Positions 37,388 through 45,558 of a stretch of DNA of 64,000 bases are shown one piece after another. The DNA is taken from the NCBI RefSeq assembly GCF_000972385.1, contig NZ_JXTE01000039.1, forward strand, positions 19,514 to 83,513, in the 5' to 3' direction. The notes beneath the pieces were generated by a model, which did not search any database, was not told the DNA's origin, and was given only the letters and a program-made list of their open reading frames with translations. The number at the start of each line of letters is the position of its first letter. Position 1 is the first letter of the stretch. The position numbers were made by a program, and so were the translations under genes. The stretch is from Streptomyces sp. WM6386 (GTDB lineage: Bacteria > Actinomycetota > Actinomycetes > Streptomycetales > Streptomycetaceae).

Positions 37388-38932
37388 ATGTCATCCTTGT
37401 TCCGGGGCCGGCCGCGGCGCGCGACCTCGCACATATCCGTGCGGGTGGCGCACACCCTGCTGGGCGGGCTGGCCGGAGTGGTGTGGCTGGTGTTGCCGGG
37501 GATGGCGTTCGACGACGGTGCCTCGGTTGCGGGGGCCCGGGCGGGGGCCGCGCAGCAGGTTCAGGCCCAGGAGGACGAGTCCTCGGCCGCCGACCTCGTC
37601 CTCCCCCTCCTCGTGGCGGGCGCCGCGGGTGCGGTCGCGGGATACACCTACGTACGGCGCACGCGGCGGGCCCGGACCCGCACCACTCCCGGCGGCACCC
37701 TCGTCGCCCCATGGACACCGTCCGCCGGTGAACTCGACGCACAGGCACAGGCGTCGCTCGTCATGGCCGACGACTGCATCCGCACCAGCCGTGCGGAACT
37801 CGGCTTCGTCGAGGCACGGTTCGGGAAGAGTGCCGTGGCGCCCTTCACGGCGGCCCTGCGGGACGCGGAGGGCGAGCTGAGGGCCGCCTTCCGGATGCGG
37901 CAGCAGTACGACGACGGTGTACCGGAGGAGCCCGCGGCCCGGCGGCACGCCCTCGCCGGGGTCGTCGGACGGTGCGAGGAGGCCGGGCGGCGGCTGGACG
38001 CGGAGGCGGCCGGGTTCGACCGGTTGCGGGCGCTGGAGAAGGGCCTGGGCGAGGCCCTGGAGGTCGCCGAGGGCCGCTTCCGGGCGCTGGCCGGGCGCAC
38101 CGGGACCGTCGAGGCGCTCCTCGCCGACTGGCACGAGCGGTACGCCCCCTCGGCCACCGCCCCCGTCACCGGCCACACCGAACAGGCCAAGGACCGCCTG
38201 GTGTTCGCCACCCTCCGCCTCAACCAGTCCCGCCAGTGCGCCGACCGCGCGGAGACCGAGAGGGCCGCCCTGCACCTCTGCGCCGCCGAGGGCGCGATCG
38301 CCCAGGCCACCGTCTTCCTGGACGGCATCGAACGGCTCGCCGCGGCACTGACGAACGCCGAGGCCCTGGTACCGGCGGCACTGACCGGCGCGGAAGCGGA
38401 ACTCGCGAGGGCACGGGAAGGGCTGGCCGACGTGCCCGCCGGCGAGCTGCGGGCCCGGATCCTGCGTGCCGACGGCGCCCTGGCCCTCGTACGGGACGAA
38501 CGGACCACCGGGCCGTACGACCCCCTCGGCGCCCTGCGCCGGATCGTGCGGTCGGCCGGCCCGCTGACGACGGAGCCGACGGCCGGGGTGCTGGGAGCGG
38601 CCGCCCTGCTGGTCGGCCGTACCGCGATATCCGCCGCGGACGATGTCGTCGCGACCCACCGGGGCGCGGTGGGCGCGACGGCCCGCACCCGGCTGGCGGA
38701 GGCGGGCCGACTGCTCACCGAGGACCCGACGGCCGCGGCCGAGTACGCCGGGGAGGCCCGCGACCTGGCCGAGCAGGACGTGCGGGTACACGGCAATCCG
38801 GCGACGGAGCACGAGAGCGGGGTGGCGGGGGCGATCCTGGGCGGCATCCTGCTGGACGCCGAGACCCCCACGGCCTTCGGCGGCCCACGGACGCGGGCGC
38901 GCGGCCCGGTAGGCGAACTCAGAACAAGCTGA
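37388..38932 (+). CDS. Membrane coiled-coil protein resembling the C-terminal part of TPM proteins
   Basis: This 514-residue protein has one helix near residues 20-40, a second near 72-90, then about 400 Ala/Arg/Glu-rich helical residues. The stretch ADDCIRTSRAELGFVEARFG through VTGHTEQAKDRLVFATLRLN matches, as I remember it, the C-terminal helical domain of Streptomyces proteins that begin with a TPM (YgcG/PsbP-like) domain. Here the TPM domain is absent. Function unknown; such helical domains recall PspA-like envelope proteins. The ATG at 37388 follows a GTG in frame, and neither has a strong ribosome site. Its end overlaps the end of the phosphatase gene by 14 bases. Confidence 0.75.
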   Translation: MSSLFRGRPRRATSHISVRVAHTLLGGLAGVVWLVLPGMAFDDGASVAGARAGAAQQVQAQEDESSAADLVLPLLVAGAAGAVAGYTYVRRTRRARTRTTPGGTLVAPWTPSAGELDAQAQASLVMADDCIRTSRAELGFVEARFGKSAVAPFTAALRDAEGELRAAFRMRQQYDDGVPEEPAARRHALAGVVGRCEEAGRRLDAEAAGFDRLRALEKGLGEALEVAEGRFRALAGRTGTVEALLADWHERYAPSATAPVTGHTEQAKDRLVFATLRLNQSRQCADRAETERAALHLCAAEGAIAQATVFLDGIERLAAALTNAEALVPAALTGAEAELARAREGLADVPAGELRARILRADGALALVRDERTTGPYDPLGALRRIVRSAGPLTTEPTAGVLGAAALLVGRTAISAADDVVATHRGAVGATARTRLAEAGRLLTEDPTAAAEYAGEARDLAEQDVRVHGNPATEHESGVAGAILGGILLDAETPTAFGGPRTRARGPVGELRTS

Positions 38933-41594
38933 GCAAGGCCTCCGCGGGGTCCGCCAGCCCCGTCTCCCCGTCCGGCAACGGCAGCTCGAACCACACCGTC
39001 TTGCCCCGAGGCGTCCGGCGTGATCCCCACGCCGCACTCAGCAGCCCGACCAGCTGCAACCCTCGCCCGCCTTCGTCCGTGTCACGCGCCCGCCGCCGCC
39101 GCGGCTGCACCAACCCGGAGTCCCACACCTCGCACACCAGGGTTTGGTCCAGCAACAACCGCAACCTGATCTCACCCTCGCCGTACCGCAGAGCGTTCGT
39201 CACCAGCTCACTGACCAGCAGCTCCGTCGTGTCGACCAGCGGCTCCAGATCCCAGGCCAGCAACCGCGCACGGGCGTACTCCCGCGCCCGCCCCACACTC
39301 CGCGGCTCCCGCGGCAGCGTCCAGTCGCCCACGGAGTCCTCGGGCAGGCCCTGGACACGTGCCATCAGCAGGGCGATGTCGTCCTCGCCGTGGTGGCTGT
39401 CGAGGGTGTTGAGGACGTGGTCGCAGACATCCTCCAGCGGCAGGGTGGGATCCGTCAGCGCCCCCACGAAGGCCTGGAGCCCCTCGTCGAGGGGGTGATC
39501 GCGGCTTTCGACCAGTCCATCCGTGTAGAGCGCCAACAGCGCGCCTTCGGGGAGATCGACCTCCACCTCCTCGAAGGGCTCACCCCCGACGCCGAGCGGC
39601 ATGCCCGGCGGCACGTCGAGCATGAGGGCCGCCTCTCCGGGCTCCACGAGGACCGGCGGCAGATGACCCGCGTTGGCGAAGGTGCAGCGGCGGGTCACGG
39701 AGTCGTAGACCGCGTAGACGCAGGTCGCCAGGTACACCTCGGACAGGTCCGCCTCACGGGGCCGGCGGGCCGCGCGGGTGGCCTGCTGGACACCGCCCGG
39801 CGCACCGAGACCGCGCGCGATCTCGTCCAACGCGCTCAGCACTTCGGCCGGTTCGAGGTCCAGCAACGCCAGCGTCCGTACGGCGGAGCGCAGTTCGCCC
39901 ATCGCCACCGCCGCCCGCAGCCCGCGGCCCATCACGTCGCCGACCACCAACGCCGTACGGTGACCGGGCAGTTCGATGACGTCGAACCAGTCGCCGCCGA
40001 CCTCGCTGGGCCGGTCGGAGGAGGAGTTGCCCGGCAGATAGCGACAGGCGATGTCGAGGCCGGAGGCGACCGGGTCGCCCGGGGGCAGCAGCGACCGCTG
40101 CAGTATCAACGCCCGCTCGTGCTCACGCCGGTACAGCCGCGCGTTGTCGATACAGACCGCCGCCCGCGCCGCCAGCTCCACCGCCAGCTCCCGGTCCCGG
40201 TCCCCGAACGGCTCGCTGCCCTTCGTGCGGGCGAACTGCGCCAGTCCTACGACGGTGTCGTGGGCGACCATCGGCACGGCGAGCGTGGACTGCACCAGGC
40301 CGCCCTCCTCGGGCGGGATGAACAGCGGGCGGGCGGTGCGCAGGGCGTCCGCGCAGGGCGAGTTGAAGGGGAAGTGGTGGACGGCGCCGACCGAGACGGG
40401 CGGGCCCGAGCTGATGAAGGGGGCGTCGGAGACGGCGCTGGCAAAGGCGACGCGGCGGAGTTCCGCGCTGCCGTCGGCGAGTCCCGGCGGGGTCTCGTCG
40501 CCCGCCAGGAGGCCTTGGTAGAGGTCGACCGTGGCCAGGTCGCAGAAGCCGGGGACGACGACGTCCAGGAGTTCGCGGGCCGTGGTCTCCAGGTCGAGGG
40601 AGTTGCCTATCCGGGCGCCGGCCTCGTTCAGAAGGGCGAGATTGCGCCGCGCCGCGGCCGCTTCCCGGGCTGCCGCACGGCGGGCCGTGATGTCGGTCGC
40701 GAGCCAGGCGATGCCGATGGGGCGGCCGGAGCCGCTGCGCACGCGGTAGAGGTTGACCGACCAGTGGCGGCGCTCGTCGGAGCCGGGCAGGAAGCCGGTG
40801 ACATGCATGTCCGTGATGGATTCGCCGGTCTCCAGGACGCGGCGCAGGGTGGCCGCCACCCGCTCGGCCTCGGGGCGGGGCAGATAGTCGCCGACACCCT
40901 TGCCACGGTGGTCGTCCGGGGTACCGCCGAAGAGGGAGGCGAAGCGATGGTTGGCGCGCCGGACCCGCAGATCGGGGTCGATCAGCAGAAAGCCGAACGG
41001 AGATTGACCGAAAATCGACTGCGAGGCGGCAAGGTCGGTCTCGATCCGACGCAGGGTGCGGACGTCCACGACGATACAGACGGCGGCCCGCTCACCCTCC
41101 GCGGTCTGCGTCGGCATGACATAGACCTCTGCCAGCCCCTCCTCGCCCGCCTCCTGGTCGGCCGACTCCGGCACCCGGAAGGGGACCACCCCGGTCCACT
41201 CGCGGCCGTCGAGGATCTCGGCCATCTTGCGCTGACCGACCTCGCGCTGGTCGGCGTCTATGAACGCCTCGATGGGGTCCATGCCGACGGCCCGGTCGGC
41301 GGGAATCCCGAAGAGCTGCTCGGCGCGCAGACTCCACTGGTCCACGAGGCCGTCGGGGCCGATGGAGAAGGACGCGACCTTGATGTAGTCGTAGATGGAG
41401 CCGGGCGGGCTGCTCTGCCACATCGCGCCACCCAGGGGGGCGCCGGCGCCTCCGCCGGGTTCACCGGTGGATTCCAGGCCTGTTCCGCCCATGGCACCAC
41501 GCGTCACGTCGGCCACGGTGTCACCCGCGGCCTCCGACCTCGCGCCGTCCGACGGGTCCTCGGACTCCGTGGCCTTCGCTGGTATCTCGCTCAC
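38919..41594 (-). CDS. PAS-PAS-GAF-PP2C phosphatase fused to an anti-sigma-type ATPase
   Basis: This is a soluble signalling protein of 891 residues. The order is: disordered start (1-65), PAS (about 66-180), PAS (190-310, containing SPFGFLLIDPDLRVRRANHR), GAF (325-490), SpoIIE-type PP2C (about 520-747) and a C-terminal HATPase_c domain (760-875). The metal-binding Asp residues of PP2C are kept: EVGGDWFDV (535), VGDVMGRG (553), YTDGLVE (692) and GEDDIAL. The HATPase has its N box SELVTNALRY and G box DEGGRGLQLV. The family both phosphorylates and dephosphorylates anti-sigma antagonists to set sigma factor activity. The GTG at 41594 has GGAGGGGAC upstream. No antagonist (STAS) gene is nearby. 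Confidence 0.9.
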   Translation of the reverse strand: MSEIPAKATESEDPSDGARSEAAGDTVADVTRGAMGGTGLESTGEPGGGAGAPLGGAMWQSSPPGSIYDYIKVASFSIGPDGLVDQWSLRAEQLFGIPADRAVGMDPIEAFIDADQREVGQRKMAEILDGREWTGVVPFRVPESADQEAGEEGLAEVYVMPTQTAEGERAAVCIVVDVRTLRRIETDLAASQSIFGQSPFGFLLIDPDLRVRRANHRFASLFGGTPDDHRGKGVGDYLPRPEAERVAATLRRVLETGESITDMHVTGFLPGSDERRHWSVNLYRVRSGSGRPIGIAWLATDITARRAAAREAAAARRNLALLNEAGARIGNSLDLETTARELLDVVVPGFCDLATVDLYQGLLAGDETPPGLADGSAELRRVAFASAVSDAPFISSGPPVSVGAVHHFPFNSPCADALRTARPLFIPPEEGGLVQSTLAVPMVAHDTVVGLAQFARTKGSEPFGDRDRELAVELAARAAVCIDNARLYRREHERALILQRSLLPPGDPVASGLDIACRYLPGNSSSDRPSEVGGDWFDVIELPGHRTALVVGDVMGRGLRAAVAMGELRSAVRTLALLDLEPAEVLSALDEIARGLGAPGGVQQATRAARRPREADLSEVYLATCVYAVYDSVTRRCTFANAGHLPPVLVEPGEAALMLDVPPGMPLGVGGEPFEEVEVDLPEGALLALYTDGLVESRDHPLDEGLQAFVGALTDPTLPLEDVCDHVLNTLDSHHGEDDIALLMARVQGLPEDSVGDWTLPREPRSVGRAREYARARLLAWDLEPLVDTTELLVSELVTNALRYGEGEIRLRLLLDQTLVCEVWDSGLVQPRRRRARDTDEGGRGLQLVGLLSAAWGSRRTPRGKTVWFELPLPDGETGLADPAEALLSLF

Positions 41595-41854
41595 GCGAAC
41601 CGTCCCCTCCAGCTCACCGCGTCCGGCACCGGTCACCGGCAGCGGCTGCCCGCAGTATCCAGCACTACGGCGCCGCACAACACGGTGTTCACGATCACAG
41701 CACGGTCCCAGCGTTTTTTGGACCGCACCGCGACAACACTTCCAGTCTTCTAACCAGCCAACACACTGTCGAATCACGTACTCCGGCAACCGTCAGTGGC
41801 CTGAACCAGTCGCTGGACAGGGCGGGCGGGGTCGTACAGCCCGGACACCCCGGT

Positions 41855-42292
41855 TCATCCCGGGACCGCGAGCTCGAACCACACCGTCTTGCCCGCCTCA
41901 CCTGGTCTGGTGCCCCAGCGGCGCGAGGAGTGGGCGACCAGTTGCAGACCCCGGCCGCCCTCGTCCTCGGGATCGGCGACCCGCTCCCGCGGCGGGTCCG
42001 GGAGCGGGTCGGAGACCTCGACCAGCAGGACGTCACCGAGGCCGGTGGGGCGGACGAGACGGACGCCGATGGGGCCGGTGGCATGTCGCAGCGCATTGGT
42101 CACCAGCTCGCTGACCAGCAGCGTCGTGATGTCGGCGACGCTGTCGAGGTTCCAGTCGCGCAGTCGGCCGCGGACGGCGGCGCGGGCGGCGCGTACGGCG
42201 CCGGGGTCCGCGGGAAAGGTCCACTCGGCGCAGTCGCCTTCGGTGTCGATCACGCCGATCACTTCCCGGGCCACGCCCATGTCCGGTTTCAT
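41855..42292 (-). CDS. Anti-sigma-factor-type ATP-binding protein (RsbW-like)
   Basis: This 145-residue protein is a single HATPase_c domain of the Streptomyces regulatory kind. The N box is SELVTNALRHAT, the G1 region EDEGGRGLQLVAHSSRRWG, and it closes with GEAGKTVWFELAVPG. Such proteins bind or phosphorylate STAS antagonists, or act as histidine-kinase-like ATPases with unknown partners. The ATG at 42292 is likely, but ATG at 42280 and a GTG upstream are alternatives because no clear ribosome site is present. It reads in the same direction as the phosphatase/anti-sigma fusion 260 bases downstream, and its sequence echoes the C-terminal domain of that protein. Confidence 0.85.
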   Translation of the reverse strand: MKPDMGVAREVIGVIDTEGDCAEWTFPADPGAVRAARAAVRGRLRDWNLDSVADITTLLVSELVTNALRHATGPIGVRLVRPTGLGDVLLVEVSDPLPDPPRERVADPEDEGGRGLQLVAHSSRRWGTRPGEAGKTVWFELAVPG

Positions 42293-42410
42293 GGGGTTAA
42301 TGGGCACATACCCGATATCCGGGGCGTGGTACCGCGTGGGAGGGCGCGTTGTGGTGCGAACGGCGTAGCTGGGGGCGCCTATGGGGTAGGGGGTGTCTGT
42401 CGTCGTGCGT

Positions 42411-42479
42411 CTGCGGGTGCGTTGTGGCTTGTCGCGCCCCGCGGCGGAGCCGCCAATGTCACAGCCCCGCGCCCCTGAG
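42411..42479 (-). repeat. Streptomyces interspersed repeat, copy 2
   Basis: Read on the minus strand it begins AGGGGCGCGGGGCTGTGACA, passes through a small GGCGGCTCCGCCGC palindrome, and ends GCGACAAGCCACAACGCACC and CGCAG. It is the same element as 47934-48005 and a longer form of 19950-19995. It lies just before the Nudix gene stop. Confidence 0.75.
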
Positions 42480-42483
42480 GCAC

Positions 42484-42879
42484 CTAGAGCAGAGCCTCGA
42501 TTTTTCGGACCGCCTCCACGTCCTGGTCCAGCCAAGGGACGTCCCAGAGCTCTTCCCTCATCAGCCAGCGCAGTTCGTCGTGGTCCTGCAGGGGCTTGGG
42601 GTCCGGTGAGCCGGAGAGCAGGTGAGCCGTCCAGACCTGGAGGACGTAGGGCGGCTTCAACGGCCACCGGCCCGGGACCCGGTCCCCCACCTCGATCTCT
42701 ACGCCCAACTCCTCCCGTAGCTCGCGCTCCAGGGCCGCCTCGGGCGTCTCACCGGGTTCGACCTTGCCGCCCGGTAGTTCCCAGCGGCCGGCCAGTTCGG
42801 GGGGTGCGCTGCGGCGGGCGGCCAGGAGGCGGCCGGTGTCGAGGAGGGCGGCTCCGACCACCACGGTCCGTTCGGTCAT
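42484..42879 (-). CDS. Nudix hydrolase, MutT type
   Basis: This 131-residue protein has the complete Nudix box: GKVEPGETPEAALERELREE followed by LGV (G-x5-E-x7-REUxEExGU). The rest matches MutT-like proteins that cleave oxidised dNTPs or dinucleotide polyphosphates. The strand RWELPGGK precedes the box and the Trp-rich end (LWDVPWLDQDVEAVRKI) fits the family. It is a single gene; a repeat copy lies right after its stop. Confidence 0.93.
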   Translation of the reverse strand: MTERTVVVGAALLDTGRLLAARRSAPPELAGRWELPGGKVEPGETPEAALERELREELGVEIEVGDRVPGRWPLKPPYVLQVWTAHLLSGSPDPKPLQDHDELRWLMREELWDVPWLDQDVEAVRKIEALL

Positions 42880-42909
42880 GGACCGGAGCCTACGGGAGGC
42901 GTCGATCGG

Positions 42910-43104
42910 TCAGTTCGCCGTCGCGTTGCTGCCGTTCTGGCCGATGCGTTCGACCCAGTACAGCTGCTTGTGGCCGCGGCTGTCGAGGCTGTCCGCGATC
43001 TTCTGCGCCTCGGCCCGGGTGGCGTAGCGGCCCACGCGGTAGCGATTGCCGTTGTCGTCCTGCCGTATGACGAGCCAGGGAAGAGTGATCGTGCCGTCGT
43101 TCAT
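42910..43104 (-). CDS. Small SPOR-domain-like protein
   Basis: This 64-residue soluble protein contains YRVGRYATRAEAQKIADSLD, the pattern of SPOR domains that bind denuded peptidoglycan, and LYWVERI as the last strand. It has no signal peptide, so whether it meets the wall is unclear. The ATG at 43104 is used. Close relatives are common in Streptomyces from memory. Confidence 0.8.
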   Translation of the reverse strand: MNDGTITLPWLVIRQDDNGNRYRVGRYATRAEAQKIADSLDSRGHKQLYWVERIGQNGSNATAN

Positions 43105-43413
43105 CGCGCCCCACCGTCCCTTCCCGCTCGCGGTTCTCGCCGTACCCCGCCCGCTAAGGAAACCGCACTCCGCATATGCCCGAGCCTACGCCTAACCTTT
43201 ACGCAGCGAACACGGATTCTCACAAAGAGGTACGCAACCAGCCAGAACGCAGGGGGCGTGCGGCGCCGAACGCGCCGTGCACCCGCATGAATGCATCCGG
43301 TCAGAGCGGTGTGCGCACGCCGGGGGTCACCTGCGAGAACGGCCAGATTCCAACGCCGCTCGCATGGGGCCCGGTTGGACGGGTACTGGTGGCAACTGCC
43401 GTGGTGGCGTGCG
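43105..43413. other. 309-base spacer between SPOR and GntR genes
   Basis: I see no gene here. Positions 43190-43245 are richer in A and T (CCTAACCTTTACGCAGCGAA, then CACGGATTCTCACAAAG) and probably hold the promoter of the SPOR gene on the minus strand. The rest is GC-rich without clear repeats. Confidence 0.5.
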
Positions 43414-44166
43414 CTACTTCACCGGAAGGTGGTAGGCGACCTGGTATCGGTCCGCCGGGATGACCACGTCGGCCGTCTCCACGGGGCGACCGGAGGCGTA
43501 GAACGTGCGGTGGACGACCACGACGACGTGGCCGGGGACGCCGCCCAGCGCGAGGAGTTCCTCGGCGAGACCGGGGCGGGCGCCGACCTCCTCGGTGACG
43601 TTGTCCACGATCACATCGATGGCGGCCATGCGCTCGACGACGCCCATGCCGCCCAGCGGGCCCTCCTCGGGCAGCATCACGGGGGTGCGGCCGGTGACGG
43701 CGAGGGGCTCCCAGGAGGTGGAGAGCATCATCGGCTCGCCGTTGTCCCGGTAGACGTACTTGGTGCACATCACGCGGTCGCCCGGCCGGATGCCGAGCCG
43801 CTCGGCCACGGCGACGCTCGCCTCGGCCTGCGCGCTGCGGGACTCCCAGGTGCCGCGCGTCTCGCCGTCGGCCTGCTCCTGCCGGAAGGGCGTGGCCCCG
43901 CCGTCCGGGCGGAAGCCGGAGCGAGCCACCCGACGGGGCACCGGGCGCTCACGCACATACGTCCCGGAGCCGGAGCGGCCCTCGACCAGCCCCTCGGCCA
44001 TCAGCACCTTGCGCGCCTCCAGGGCGACGGTGTCCGAGACGCCGTACTCCTCGCGGATTCTGGCCTGGGAGGGCAGCCGGGCGTGCGGTGGCAGCGAACC
44101 GTCGGCGATCTTCTTGCGAAGATCGCCCGCGACGCGCAGATACGCCGGCTGCTCACCGAATGTCAC
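43414..44166 (-). CDS. GntR-family regulator, HutC/UTRA type
   Basis: This 250-residue repressor has the winged helix at residues 8-75 (VAGDLRKKIADGSLPPHARL, SQARIREEYGVSDTVALEAR) and a UTRA ligand-binding domain to the end (PGDRVMCTKYVYRDNGEPMM near the middle). The ligand is unknown. The GTG at 44166 has GGGAGCGG upstream. Similar regulators are often autoregulated; an inverted repeat at 44201-44227 lies in front of it. No metabolic operon is adjacent. Confidence 0.9.
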   Translation of the reverse strand: MTFGEQPAYLRVAGDLRKKIADGSLPPHARLPSQARIREEYGVSDTVALEARKVLMAEGLVEGRSGSGTYVRERPVPRRVARSGFRPDGGATPFRQEQADGETRGTWESRSAQAEASVAVAERLGIRPGDRVMCTKYVYRDNGEPMMLSTSWEPLAVTGRTPVMLPEEGPLGGMGVVERMAAIDVIVDNVTEEVGARPGLAEELLALGGVPGHVVVVVHRTFYASGRPVETADVVIPADRYQVAYHLPVK

Positions 44167-44200
44167 TGGCCGCTCCCATCAGGTTGTACAGACAGCAACA

Positions 44201-44227
44201 GCGTGGCAACTGTGGGTTCCGCCACGC
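44201..44227. promoter_or_regulatory. Inverted repeat upstream of the GntR gene, possible operator
   Basis: GCGTGGC and GCCACGC (7 bp, 13-base spacer) lie 35-61 bases before the GntR start. The position fits autoregulation, but the sequence is not a known GntR operator to me. Confidence 0.3.
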
Positions 44228-44313
44228 AAGCAAAGGCCAGAGAATCACTCGATGTAGTGACATGTGCCCGCGTCGGGCTTTACGCAGGCACTTTCTCCCC
44301 GCTATACCGGTGA

Positions 44314-45468
44314 TCACACATCGAGTTCCCCGGCGCCCCCGCCGCCGCTCCCGCTGTCGTCGTCCTCGTCGTACGACGGCACCGTGGTGGCCAGGCCCAG
44401 AGCTTCGCGGGCGGTGACGGTGGTCTTGCCGTCGATGAAGTCGTAGCCGGCGTCGTAGTGCTCGTAGTACGTGTCGACGTCGCCCGCGTCCGCCGCCTTC
44501 GCCCACTCCTTGCGGGCGTCCTTCATGTCCTTCACGAAGTCGGCGACGGGCCGCGCGGCCTCGGCGGACCAGGAGCGGCCGCCCAGCGCCTCGGACTGCT
44601 CGCCGAGCGCCGTGTCGACGTCGGCCGCCCACTGCGTGTTCGCCGGGAGGTCGTCCTCGGCGTAGTCCTCGGGCTCCTCGTAGAGCACCGTGTCCAGGGC
44701 GTTGGCCGCCTTCAGGAAGGCCAGCTGGTCGGCGTCGAGGTTCGTCTCGTCGTTGCGCAGCGAGCCGGTCAGGCTCTTGTCCTCGTCGACGTTGCCGAAC
44801 AGACAGGTGATCTCGCGGTCCCCGAAGGCCCAGCTGTCCTCGGACGGCACCAGGTAGTAGACGTCCACGTCCTGAGGTACGGCCCAGGCGTCCATGGCGT
44901 ACGTCTCCTGGAGGGCGTAGCACTTGTCGTCGGCGGTGTCCTCGATCGCGCCGTCGCCCGGGAAGTCGCCGCCGGGGAGCTTGACGACGGCGAACACCTC
45001 GCCGTGGTGCGACTGAGCGCAGGGCACCTCGTCGACGTCGTAGGTCTCGCCCGTCAGGGCGCCGGTGCCCGAGTCGAAGCAGTCGCCCTTCTTGAGCGAG
45101 TAGGCGCTGCCCTCGCCGCTCGCGGCGTCCTTGAAGCCGCCCCAGAAGTCGGCGGCGGCGCCGGTGGTGAGCGACACGGTCCACAGGACGAGGCCCACCG
45201 AGGACAGCACGGAACCCGCGATCGCCATGCCCTTGCCGCGCTCGCCCTTCTTCCTGATCTGGCTCAGCGCGATGAGCCCCAGGACCAGCCCGACGGCCGG
45301 CAGGAAGCAGAGGATGCCGAGGACCAGGGCGGCGATGGCGAGGCCGTTGACGGGCACTGGCTGCGCGTATCCGCCGTAGCCGTAGCCCCAGGGACCGGGC
45401 GGGGCGTAGGGGCCCTGCGGGTACGGCCCTTGGGGCTGGGGGGGGCCGGGGGGCGGGGGTATGGACAC
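44314..45468 (-). CDS. DUF4190/septum-formation-like membrane protein
   Basis: This 384-residue protein has a Pro/Gly/Tyr-rich cytoplasmic start (PQGPYPQGPYAPPGPWGYGY), two membrane helices (about 48-70 and 92-112, DUF4190 region), then an outer domain with paired cysteines (KKGDCFDSG, DEVPCAQSHHGEVFAVV, DKCYAL, ITCLFG), which resembles the Septum_form domain. The acidic tail ends SGSGGGGAGELDV. I use the GTG at 45468, preceded by AGGAG; the ATG further upstream lacks a ribosome site. The function is unknown; the domain suggests a cell-envelope role. Confidence 0.83.
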   Translation of the reverse strand: MSIPPPPGPPQPQGPYPQGPYAPPGPWGYGYGGYAQPVPVNGLAIAALVLGILCFLPAVGLVLGLIALSQIRKKGERGKGMAIAGSVLSSVGLVLWTVSLTTGAAADFWGGFKDAASGEGSAYSLKKGDCFDSGTGALTGETYDVDEVPCAQSHHGEVFAVVKLPGGDFPGDGAIEDTADDKCYALQETYAMDAWAVPQDVDVYYLVPSEDSWAFGDREITCLFGNVDEDKSLTGSLRNDETNLDADQLAFLKAANALDTVLYEEPEDYAEDDLPANTQWAADVDTALGEQSEALGGRSWSAEAARPVADFVKDMKDARKEWAKAADAGDVDTYYEHYDAGYDFIDGKTTVTAREALGLATTVPSYDEDDDSGSGGGGAGELDV

Positions 45469-45558
45469 GGGTACCGTGCTCCTGGTTCGGGCTGGGGGTT
45501 CTCGGGAGAACTCACGTGCGACTTGGCGCATGGTAAGCGCGGGGTGAGCGGGGGCGGA

